A stretch of 17,528 bases of DNA. Source: CAYLZO01 sp964387775 (GTDB taxonomy: Bacteria; Chloroflexota; Anaerolineae; JAAYZQ01). How positions within the stretch are numbered: position 1 is the stretch's first letter; each line of letters begins with the position of its first letter. The DNA lies in assembly GCA_964387775.1 (NCBI GenBank), contig CAYLZO010000100.1, positions 1 to 17,528 of the forward strand, in the 5' to 3' direction. Both the position numbers and the translations under genes were made by a program. Shown here piece by piece: positions 1-5,603 of the stretch. Under the pieces are notes generated by a model. It saw nothing but the letters and a program-made list of their open reading frames with translations. It was not told where the DNA came from and made no database searches.

Positions 1-1
1 A

Positions 2-58
2 CTGATTAAGACCGCAGCCGCTTTGGCAGAAGACCAGTCAAAAACCGAATTGCTTTGA
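2..58 (+). CDS. Possible 3' end of a gene running off the left edge
   Basis: The second forward frame is open from the window edge to a TGA at 56-58 and would encode 18 C-terminal residues (LIKTAAALAEDQSKTELL). The composition, helical and charged at the end, looks like a normal protein tail, and the other forward frame checked has an early stop. The piece is too short to assign to any family. It may be a chance open frame. Confidence 0.25.
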   Translation: MIKTAAALAEDQSKTELL

Positions 59-362
59 TTTACACCATTTTTCTGCTAATGGAATTTCTCAGCGCCCCTC
101 CCTTCTGTTATTGCAGGTCTCTCGATAGTACTACCACCATCCAAGACACTGCGAGTCGCGTGACTCTGATCCACAAGCTGTGCCTGATGATAACGACCTC
201 TTGAGAAGCCCTCCTCGCCAACGGACAAACATACTCAGGCTGCACTTATTAGTCGCACAAGCCCCCCGGCAGGTTCAAGCATTTTGGTTAGAGTTTGGTT
301 AGAGTTTGGTAACAAATCTATCAGAAACGCTCAGCGAGGGGACAGAGCCAGCAATTCGACAG
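59..362. other. Stretch without a recognisable gene
   Basis: No reading frame with a believable start and ribosome binding site was found here. Composition is nearer 50% GC than the glycan genes on the right. The stretch holds a small inverted repeat (GAGTC-GCGT-GACTC at 153-166) and a tandem 11-base repeat at 283-313 listed separately. It could be the decayed remains of a gene or an intergenic spacer. Confidence 0.4.
283..313. repeat. Tandem 11-base direct repeat
   Basis: TTTGGTTAGAG occurs at 283-293 and 294-304, followed by a partial third copy TTTGGTAAC at 305-313. An 11-base period places the copies on the same face of the DNA helix, as in sites for OmpR/SARP-like regulators. It could equally be a simple slippage product; no gene start lies close by. 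Confidence 0.5.
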
Positions 363-400
363 AAAAACAGAGCAGGGGCGTGATCCCCTGCCCTGTTTTT
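363..400. terminator. Symmetric, probably bidirectional terminator
   Basis: An inverted repeat pairs AAAAACAG (363-370) with CTGTTTTT (393-400) and GCAGGGG (372-378) with CCCCTGC (385-391), around a 6-base loop with one mismatch. Each strand ends in a T-run after a GC-rich stem, so it should stop transcription in both directions. It lies 39 bases beyond the stop codon of the small peptide gene at 439-552 and probably ends that transcript. Confidence 0.85.
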
Positions 401-438
401 CGCCAGAACAAATATATGGGCGATGAATCGGTGGTGCG

Positions 439-552
439 CTAGTCCTCGAAAAGCGAATCTAGCGGATCGGGTGCCCCCAGAGGGCTGCCGGCCTGAACTT
501 CCAATTCACCTTCGTAGATGATTTCGGGGGCCTGGTAGGTATTTTCGTCCAC
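439..552 (-). CDS. Small peptide, candidate lasso-type RiPP precursor
   Basis: A 37-residue peptide. The GTG start at 552-550 is chosen because AGGAGG lies 7 bases upstream; a longer frame to 624 has no such site and would begin at or upstream of the likely transcription start. The N-terminal part contains YQAPEIIYEG, which fits the Tyr-x2-Pro-x-(Leu/Ile)-x3-Gly pattern of lasso-peptide leaders recognised by B1/RRE proteins. If cleavage falls before Gly22, the core is GSPLGAPDPLDSLFED, 16 residues with Gly1 and Asp8 spaced for an eight-residue macrolactam ring. The Thr usually found at leader position -2 is replaced by Gln. No B1, B2 protease or asparagine-synthetase-like cyclase gene is in the window, so maturation is inference; it could be another leader-peptide family or an orphan precursor. 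It is a monocistronic unit with its own promoter and terminator. Confidence 0.7.
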   Translation of the reverse strand: MDENTYQAPEIIYEGELEVQAGSPLGAPDPLDSLFED

Positions 553-614
553 GGTGTTTCCTCCTTTCCAAGAGATAGATGTAGGGCTTCTCTGTCCACG
601 TCGGATATACAAGA

Positions 615-643
615 ATACTACCACGAAAACACATCGTTGTCAA
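615..643 (-). promoter_or_regulatory. Sigma-70-type promoter of the small peptide gene
   Basis: On the minus strand a perfect TTGACA (638-643) is followed after 17 bases by TAGTAT (615-620). Transcription would begin near 608, giving a leader of about 55 bases before the GTG start at 552. The promoter lies 57 bases past the sucD stop codon, so the peptide gene can be expressed independently of sucD. Confidence 0.7.
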
Positions 644-673
644 GTACGAGCTGTGAGCTACAAGTTGAAATTC

Positions 674-694
674 ACTTGCCACTTGCCACTTGCC
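674..694. repeat. Tandem heptamer ACTTGCC x3
   Basis: ACTTGCC is repeated at 674-680, 681-687 and 688-694, followed by a degenerate fourth unit. It lies between the sucD stop codon and the promoter of the small peptide gene, about 30 bases upstream of its -35 box. It may be a slippage-type heptamer repeat or direct repeats for an activator. Confidence 0.55.
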
Positions 695-699
695 CCTTG

Positions 700-1566
700 C
701 TACTCGTAACTCGCCACGATCTCGGCGATCTCGGCCGGCTGGCGGGCCACGCGCACGCCCACGGCCTCGAATGCCTCGATCTTTTCGGCGGCCGTGCCCT
801 CGCCGCCCTGGATGATGGCCCCGGCGTGGCCCATCCGCTTGCCGGGCGGCGCCGTCCGCCCGGCGACAAAGGCCGTCACCGGCTTGGTCATGTGCCGGGC
901 GATGAACTCGGCCGCCCGCTGCTCGTCGGTGCCGCCGATCTCGCCGATGAGGACCACCTGCTCGGTGAGGGGATCGTCCTCGAACATCTGGAGCACGTCG
1001 ATAAAGTCGGTGCCGATAATCGGGTCGCCGCCGATGCCCACGGCCGTCGACTGGCCCAGGCCCTTCTCGGTCAGGGCGTAGACGACCTCGTAGGTCAGCG
1101 TGCCGCTGCGCGAGACGACGCCGACGGGGCCCGGCTCGTGGATGTGGCCGGGCATGATGCCCACCTTGGCCTCGCCGGGGGTGATGAGCCCCGGGCAGTT
1201 CGGCCCGACGAGGCGCGTCTCGGTGCAGTCCAGGTGGGCGCGGACCTCGATCATGTCCAGCACCGGGATGCCCTCGGTGATGCAGACGACGACGCCGATG
1301 CCGGCCTCGGCGGCTTCGAGGATGGCGTCGGGCGCAAAGCGGGCCGGCACGTAAATGATCGAGGCGTTGGCCTCGGTGGCGTTCACGGCTTCGGCCATGG
1401 TGTCAAAGACGGGCACACCGGCCACCCAGCCGCCGCCCTTGCCCGGCACCACGCCGGCGACGACGTTGGTCCCATAGTCCAGCATCTGCCGGGTGTGGAA
1501 TTCGCCCTCCCGGCCCGTGATCCCCTGTACAACCAGTCGCGTGTCCTTGTTGACCAGAATGCTCAT
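700..1566 (-). CDS. sucD: Succinyl-CoA synthetase (succinate-CoA ligase) alpha subunit
   Basis: A 288-residue alpha subunit, full length for the family. With SucC it interconverts succinyl-CoA and succinate, coupled to ADP or GDP phosphorylation, in the TCA cycle. The Rossmann CoA-binding loop QGITGREG is at 14-21, GPNCPG at 121-126, and the phosphorylated active-site histidine is His247 in GKRMGHAGAI. The C-terminus PAEIAEIVASYE is typical. The ATG at 1566 is preceded by a modest GAGGGG about 10 bases upstream. The gene normally follows sucC directly; here 925 bases holding a toxin-antitoxin pair lie between them, and sucD has its own promoter-like sequence at 1687-1716. No clear terminator follows it. 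Confidence 0.97.
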   Translation of the reverse strand: MSILVNKDTRLVVQGITGREGEFHTRQMLDYGTNVVAGVVPGKGGGWVAGVPVFDTMAEAVNATEANASIIYVPARFAPDAILEAAEAGIGVVVCITEGIPVLDMIEVRAHLDCTETRLVGPNCPGLITPGEAKVGIMPGHIHEPGPVGVVSRSGTLTYEVVYALTEKGLGQSTAVGIGGDPIIGTDFIDVLQMFEDDPLTEQVVLIGEIGGTDEQRAAEFIARHMTKPVTAFVAGRTAPPGKRMGHAGAIIQGGEGTAAEKIEAFEAVGVRVARQPAEIAEIVASYE

Positions 1567-1623
1567 TGAAGGAAACCCCTCTTGTGATTGTTTGAGCGTC
1601 AGATGTAAGGCACTTCTGCCACA

Positions 1624-1682
1624 GAATCAAGTTGATTCGATGTGTGACCTGCGCGAGCAGGCTGCTGAAATTGTGTACACAA
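1624..1682. promoter_or_regulatory. Cluster of inverted repeats in the sucD leader
   Basis: Three inverted repeats lie between the sucD promoter and gene. TTGTGTACACAA (1671-1682) is a perfect 12-base palindrome just downstream of the -10 box, spanning the predicted transcription start, where a repressor would act. CCTGC-GCGA-GCAGG (1648-1661) is a short hairpin. GAATCAA-G-TTGATTC (1624-1638) is a perfect palindrome with one central base. The first resembles GntR/LacI-like operators only in general form; the regulator is unknown. Confidence 0.5.
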
Positions 1683-1686
1683 GTGC

Positions 1687-1716
1687 ATTATACCTGAGCA
1701 ATGACTCGTCCTACAA
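1687..1716 (-). promoter_or_regulatory. Probable promoter of sucD
   Basis: On the minus strand TTGTAG (1711-1716) is followed after 18 bases by a consensus TATAAT (1687-1692). The -35 box overlaps the stop codon of the toxin gene. Transcription would start near 1680, giving a leader of about 115 bases. This would let sucD be expressed independently of the toxin-antitoxin unit and sucC. Confidence 0.55.
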
Positions 1717-2067
1717 ATCCAAGTTCAGGTACAGCTTTAGAGCTTTTTCGACGTCCGACATGCGCTCAGCTTTTACGGCAGACAACTTTCTCAGCAGGCG
1801 TCCTTTGGCTACTGTCCGAATCTGCCCACACAAAAGCAGAGAATCAGCCTTCAAGCCGGTATCCTGTCGTTCCAAGACGACATTGATGGGAAACTTGCGG
1901 CCAGCCAGGTTGCTGGTGAACGGCGCGACACAAACAGTCGGAGCATACTCGTTGGTCACGTCATTGCTGACCACCAAACACGGCCGGACACCCCGCTGCT
2001 CGCTACCACGCACTGGATTCAGATCCACCAGCCAGATATCGCCTCGCTTCACTCCCACCAGGGCCAC
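1711..2067 (-). CDS. MazF/PemK-family mRNA interferase toxin
   Basis: A protein of up to 118 residues with the MazF/PemK fold signature: KRGDIWLVDLNPVRGSEQRG near the N-terminus, RPCLVVSND next, and the later ADSLLLCGQIRTV strand carrying the usual Ser and Arg positions. Family members cleave mRNA as ribosome-independent endoribonucleases and are held inactive by the adjacent antitoxin. The listed start is a GTG at 2067; two further in-frame GTG codons at 2058 and 2052 are possible. The last one overlaps the antitoxin TGA as GTGA and would give the common N-terminus MKRGDIW, so the true protein may be 113 residues. Translation is probably coupled to the antitoxin. No key residue seems to be missing. 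Confidence 0.9.
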   Translation of the reverse strand: MALVGVKRGDIWLVDLNPVRGSEQRGVRPCLVVSNDVTNEYAPTVCVAPFTSNLAGRKFPINVVLERQDTGLKADSLLLCGQIRTVAKGRLLRKLSAVKAERMSDVEKALKLYLNLDL

Positions 2068-2390
2068 TCTCCCTCTTCCGGGAAAGCCTCATCAGGACCG
2101 AGTTGTCCCTGCAACCCCTCTTCGGCCAGGGCGACCTCGGTCTGCCGCTCCCGCTCAGACATGTTCAGATAAGCCGTCTTTAACTCGCGCAAGGCCTGTA
2201 CCGGCTCTGCCTGATGCTCTTGGTCGAGAGATAGGTCTTGGAGCCGTTCCAGGTCGTCCACGCGCACCAGGGCCACGAATGGTTTGCCATGTCGACTGAT
2301 GATGAAGCGCTCTCCTCCCTGGAACACGCGATTGCCTAGCTCAGAGAATTTGGCCTTTGCCTCCCGCACACTAATTGTTGACACAGTCAT
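2049..2390 (-). CDS. Phd/YefM-family antitoxin
   Basis: A 113-residue protein. The N-terminal part (about residues 1-55) matches the Phd/YefM DNA-binding fold: STISVREAKAKFSELGNRV, then GERFIISRHGKPFVALV. The C-terminal half is acidic and ends in EGEWPWWE, as expected for a flexible toxin-neutralising tail. Antitoxins of this family bind their own promoter and wrap around the toxin. The ATG at 2390 has GGAGG 6 bases upstream. Pairing of a Phd/YefM-type antitoxin with a MazF/PemK toxin instead of Doc or YoeB is a known hybrid combination. The gene starts 101 bases downstream of sucC and has its own promoter. Confidence 0.9.
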   Translation of the reverse strand: MTVSTISVREAKAKFSELGNRVFQGGERFIISRHGKPFVALVRVDDLERLQDLSLDQEHQAEPVQALRELKTAYLNMSERERQTEVALAEEGLQGQLGPDEAFPEEGEWPWWE

Positions 2391-2438
2391 AACTGCCCTC
2401 CCCAGTTGCGGTCACGATGGTAAATTGCCTTCGCGGCC

Positions 2439-2470
2439 ATTATACAAATCCTGTGGGTACAATCCTGTGG
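2439..2470 (-). promoter_or_regulatory. Promoter and candidate operator of the toxin-antitoxin pair
   Basis: A consensus TATAAT (2439-2444, minus strand) lies 48 bases upstream of the antitoxin ATG. The -35 box is weak. The spacer and -35 region are occupied by two direct copies of CCACAGGATT (minus strand; 2461-2470 and 2447-2456), each followed by TGTA or TTGTA. Such repeats overlapping a promoter are the expected form of an autoregulatory antitoxin operator. Confidence 0.55.
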
Positions 2471-2491
2471 CTCCACCTTCAAACGACGAGA

Positions 2492-3628
2492 TCATTTCTG
2501 TTGCGCCGCGGCGACGGCCTTTTGCGCCGCGGCGGCCAGCGTCGCGGCCGTCATCATCTCCGCTTCGGCCAGGATCTGGCGGCCTTCCTCTTCGTTGGTG
2601 CCCACCAGCCGGGCGACCATGGGCACGTCGGTCGAGACTTCCTCCAGGGCAGCCAGGATGCCCCTGGCCACCTCGTCGCAGCGGGTGATGCCGCCAAAGA
2701 TGTTAAAGAGCACGGCCTTGACGTTGGGGTCGGAGAGGATGATGCGCAGCGCGGCGGCCACCCTCTCCTCCTGGGCGCCCCCGCCGATGTCGAGGAAGTT
2801 GGCCGGCTCGCCGCCGTAGAGCTTGGTGATGTCCATCGTGGCCATGGCCAGCCCGGCGCCGTTGACCATGCAGCCGATCTCGCCGTCGAGCTTGACGTAG
2901 CTCAGGCCGTGGCGGCGGGCTTCTTGCTCCTCGGCCGTCTCTTCGTCGGCGTCGCGCATCTCGGCCAGCTCAAAGTGGCGAAAGAGGGCGTTGTCGTCCA
3001 GCAGCATCTTGCCGTCCACGGCCAGCAGCTTGCCCTCGCCGGTGACCACCAGGGGGTTGATCTCGGCCAGCGAGGCGTCGCAGCCGACGAACGCCTGGTA
3101 GAGGCCCTGGGCGATCTTGACGAAATCGCGCACCAGGTCCTTCGAGAGGCCGATGCCAAAGGCCAGTTCCCGGCCCTGGAAGGGCTGCAAGCCGAGGAAG
3201 GGGTCGATGGTCACTTTTACGATCCGCTCCGGCGTGGCGCGGGCCACCTCCTCGATCTCGACGCCGCCCTCGGCCGAGGCCATCATGACCGGGCGGCGCT
3301 GGGCCCGGTCGATGACGATGCCCAGATAGATCTCTTTGGCAATGTCGGCCGCCTCGTCTACCAGCACCTTTTTGACCACCAGGCCCTTGATGTCCATGCC
3401 CAGGATCTGGTCGGCCATTTTTTCTGCCTCGTCGGGGTGGTCGGCCAGGCGGATGCCCCCGGCCTTGCCCCGGCCGCCGACGAGCACCTGGGACTTGACG
3501 ACGACCCGCTTGCCCAGCCTGGCCGCGATCTGCCGGGCCTTTTCGGGCGTGTCGGCCACGTCCCCCTTGGGGATGGGCACGCCATAGTCGCTAAAGATCC
3601 GTTTCGATTGGTATTCGTGCAGTTTCAA
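2492..3628 (-). CDS. sucC: Succinyl-CoA synthetase (succinate-CoA ligase) beta subunit
   Basis: A 378-residue beta subunit, close to the usual length of about 380-390. It binds nucleotide and succinate and works with SucD. The N-terminus MKLHEYQSKRIFSDYGVPIP is diagnostic. The ATP-grasp region has GGRGKAGG at 51-58 and EINPLVV at 189-195, followed by a VDGKMLLDDNA segment. NGAGLAMATMD (256-266), FLDIGGGA and FNIFGGITRCDEVA (308-321) mark the C-terminal ligase domain. The start codon is TTG, chosen because AGGAGG lies 5 bases upstream and the protein begins exactly there. The C-terminus is Ala-rich. It is transcribed from its own promoter at 3800-3828 through a structured leader. Confidence 0.97.
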   Translation of the reverse strand: MKLHEYQSKRIFSDYGVPIPKGDVADTPEKARQIAARLGKRVVVKSQVLVGGRGKAGGIRLADHPDEAEKMADQILGMDIKGLVVKKVLVDEAADIAKEIYLGIVIDRAQRRPVMMASAEGGVEIEEVARATPERIVKVTIDPFLGLQPFQGRELAFGIGLSKDLVRDFVKIAQGLYQAFVGCDASLAEINPLVVTGEGKLLAVDGKMLLDDNALFRHFELAEMRDADEETAEEQEARRHGLSYVKLDGEIGCMVNGAGLAMATMDITKLYGGEPANFLDIGGGAQEERVAAALRIILSDPNVKAVLFNIFGGITRCDEVARGILAALEEVSTDVPMVARLVGTNEEEGRQILAEAEMMTAATLAAAAQKAVAAAQQK

Positions 3629-3661
3629 GGCTACCTCCTCGGTCCGGGTCTGGGAAATGCG

Positions 3662-3717
3662 ATGGAGCCAGACGCCCCGACCTACGTGGATAGATCGAGC
3701 GGCGTTGCTGGCTCCAT
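3662..3717 (-). promoter_or_regulatory. Long hairpin in the sucC leader
   Basis: ATGGAGCCAG (3662-3671) is perfectly complementary to CTGGCTCCAT (3708-3717), and the stem continues with ACGCC (3672-3676) against GGCGT (3701-3705) across a two-base bulge. This makes a 15-pair stem with a 24-base loop, 34 bases upstream of the TTG start. It lies inside the predicted sucC leader. No U-tract follows, so it is not a simple terminator. It matches no riboswitch class I can name. Confidence 0.55.
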
Positions 3718-3799
3718 TGTGGGCCTATCTGGAAAGCCATTTCGAAAATCGGTCAGGCACTTTTTCACGGGTGTTCCGCCTCGTTGCGAATTCACCCCG

Positions 3800-3828
3800 A
3801 TTATATCACGCGGCGAAAGGGGGGGCAA
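3800..3828 (-). promoter_or_regulatory. Probable promoter of sucC
   Basis: On the minus strand TTGCCC (3823-3828) is followed after 17 bases by TATAAT (3800-3805). The transcript would begin near 3793 and carry a leader of about 165 bases before sucC. The rest of 3629-3941 has no gene; besides this promoter and the hairpin it holds a GCCAGG/CCTGGC inverted repeat near 3833-3851. Confidence 0.55.
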
Positions 3829-3941
3829 GCCAGGAGGGCTACCTGGCAGCCGGGGAGTCTTTGGAGCCCGCGCAAGGATGTAGCGATCCGCCGCTGGCTA
3901 ACGAGGGACCGATCCTGCGAGAAGGGCGGTCCAGCAGGTTC

Positions 3942-5528
3942 TCACGGGCTACTTCCCTTCAGCAGCCAGGGCAAGTAGGTGCGCTCGAACACCACAGACT
4001 CGATGGTGATGGTGTGCTGGGCGGTCACCAGTGCCCCACAGTTCTCGGCGGTCAGCGTAATGGACTGGGTTCCGCTGGTTGCCCAGGTCAAGTCCACCGC
4101 GTCCAACAGGCCCGAGACGTGGACGATGACCGGCTGCTCGCTGGCCTGCCAGGTGTACGTGACGGGCACCGTGGCCGTCAGCGGACCGCTGCTCGCGGTG
4201 AAGCTTTGGGCTTTGCCGGCAGGACCTGTTGCAGGTCCCTCGATGGACACCTGGGTCAAGCCCACACACACCTCTTGGGTGATTTGCCGGGTAAAGAACA
4301 CGTCCCGATCTTCGAGCGGGCCTTCCTGCCAGAGGAGGGATACGCCGTCGGTTATCGCCAGGTCGGGGTATCGGCTGTCCAGGGTCGAGGTAAAGACCTT
4401 TTCCTCCGCCCCCCAATTCGTGCCCATCCCCGTCTGGTAGTAAATGTCCAGCTCGGTGTGGGTGTTACTCACGATGGTGCCTTCGCCCCAGGCCAGGTGC
4501 AGCGTGTCGCTGGCGTCAGAGGTGAGGTCAAAGTCGCTGATGGCCTGGTCCTCGTTGTAGGCGGTCACTTCGGCGTTGGCACTCCAGGTAGAGCCGTTCC
4601 AGACCCGCTCCCAGATGGCCGACTTGAGCGACTCGGAGGAATAAACGCTGTCGGGATCGGACCACAAGAAGTGGAGGTTCCCCTCGCCGTCGAAGGCCAG
4701 GCCCATATCGTGGGCCACGCCCCGCGTCCCGGCCACATTCATCTCTTGCGTCCAACTGCTGCCGTTGTACAGCAAGTAGTAGGCGTCGTAGAACCAGGGA
4801 TCGAACCCCAGGTTGGAGCTGTTTTCGCCAAAGGCTGCCGCGTGCACCAGCCCGGTTTCATCCATGACGGCGTCGGCCAGGGCGACGTCCAGGTACGCCC
4901 ACGGCGTAAAGGCCGACCAGCTTCCGTTTTTGTACTCGGCGATCCGGTAGCCGACGTCGAAAACGAGGAACAACAGGATCGAGTCGGGGGTTTCGATGGG
5001 GATGAAGGAATAGTTGCCGGGAAAGTAAGAATCGTTATGCAATAGGACGACTTCGGGGGACCAGGCCGCACCGTTCCAGGTGCGCCACATCAGCTCGGTG
5101 GCGTCGGCGGGTGCCCCGGCTGACGCGGCCTTGCGCCGGGTCCAGAGCAGGTGAGCCTGGCCCTGGGGGTCGTAAAATACGGCCGGTCCCTTGTCTACCC
5201 ATTGGGACCGGGAAAGATCCTCGGCCGGCGAAGCCAGGCCCGGCAGCCACGATTGGCTGGCCCGGTCCCAGCGGCGGCCCAGGATTTCGCCTTCTTCGTC
5301 TGGACCGTCTTTGGTCCACACGGCGATGAGGTCGCCGTTGACGGGGCTTTGGGCCAGGGTGGCCTGGATCGAGCGCCGGGGCGCCTGGCTCTGTGACAGG
5401 TTCTGCACCTCACGCCAGTCAGACGCTGGCCCCAAGCTCCAGGCCAGGGTTGCGGTCCAGAGGGCCAGGAAAATGGCAGATAGTAGGCCGAGGGACAGGC
5501 TTTTCGTCAACTTGTAACGGTCGCTCAC
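3942..5528 (-). CDS. Secreted beta-propeller-like protein with an Ig/PKD-like domain
   Basis: A 528-residue exported protein of unknown function. Residues 8-32 form a signal sequence (LTKSLSLGLLSAIFLALWTATLAWS). Residues about 35-410 contain repeated short blocks such as 'WNGAAWS', 'NGSWSAF', 'NGSSWTQ' and 'WNGSTWS', each followed by lines like 'LHFLWSD' or 'LHLAWGE'. This pattern fits sialidase/BNR-like beta-propeller blades. Residues about 425-505 (VSIEGPATGPAGKAQSF onward) look like an Ig/PKD-type domain with a YTWQAS core. It ends in RTYLPWLLKGSSP, like the 'YLPLxLK' tails common in secreted Chloroflexota proteins. The GTG start at 5528 has GAGG about 11 bases upstream. It follows the terminator of the upstream gene, so it needs readthrough or its own promoter. 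Confidence 0.85.
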   Translation of the reverse strand: MSDRYKLTKSLSLGLLSAIFLALWTATLAWSLGPASDWREVQNLSQSQAPRRSIQATLAQSPVNGDLIAVWTKDGPDEEGEILGRRWDRASQSWLPGLASPAEDLSRSQWVDKGPAVFYDPQGQAHLLWTRRKAASAGAPADATELMWRTWNGAAWSPEVVLLHNDSYFPGNYSFIPIETPDSILLFLVFDVGYRIAEYKNGSWSAFTPWAYLDVALADAVMDETGLVHAAAFGENSSNLGFDPWFYDAYYLLYNGSSWTQEMNVAGTRGVAHDMGLAFDGEGNLHFLWSDPDSVYSSESLKSAIWERVWNGSTWSANAEVTAYNEDQAISDFDLTSDASDTLHLAWGEGTIVSNTHTELDIYYQTGMGTNWGAEEKVFTSTLDSRYPDLAITDGVSLLWQEGPLEDRDVFFTRQITQEVCVGLTQVSIEGPATGPAGKAQSFTASSGPLTATVPVTYTWQASEQPVIVHVSGLLDAVDLTWATSGTQSITLTAENCGALVTAQHTITIESVVFERTYLPWLLKGSSP

Positions 5529-5548
5529 GCCGGTCCGTTCCTCTCTAG

Positions 5549-5585
5549 AAAAAAAGAAAGGGCCGCGAGAGATCGCGGCCCTTTC
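5549..5585 (-). terminator. Intrinsic terminator after the four-repeat secreted protein gene
   Basis: GAAAGGGCCGCGA (5556-5568) and TCGCGGCCCTTTC (5573-5585) form a perfect 13-pair stem with a GAGA loop. On the minus strand it is followed by a run of Ts (the A-run at 5549-5555). It lies 18 bases beyond the stop codon of the gene at 5604-6974. Confidence 0.9.
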
Positions 5586-5603
5586 CGCTGTGTGCTAAAC
5601 TAG

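Noticed and set aside
553..624. N-terminal extension of the small peptide to an ATG at 624
   Set aside because: It would start at or before the predicted transcription start and has no ribosome binding site; the internal GTG has AGGAGG at ideal spacing.
637..1569. 310-residue open frame on the plus strand opposite sucD
   Set aside because: It is the antisense shadow of a well-conserved gene at high GC; the translation is His/Asp/Gly-rich without domain features.
2417..3883. 488-residue open frame on the plus strand opposite sucC
   Set aside because: Antisense shadow of sucC, with composition typical of frame artefacts and no ribosome binding site.
3657..5045. 462-residue open frame on the plus strand
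   Set aside because: It lies opposite the secreted propeller-like gene, which has a signal peptide and domain structure; the plus frame has none.
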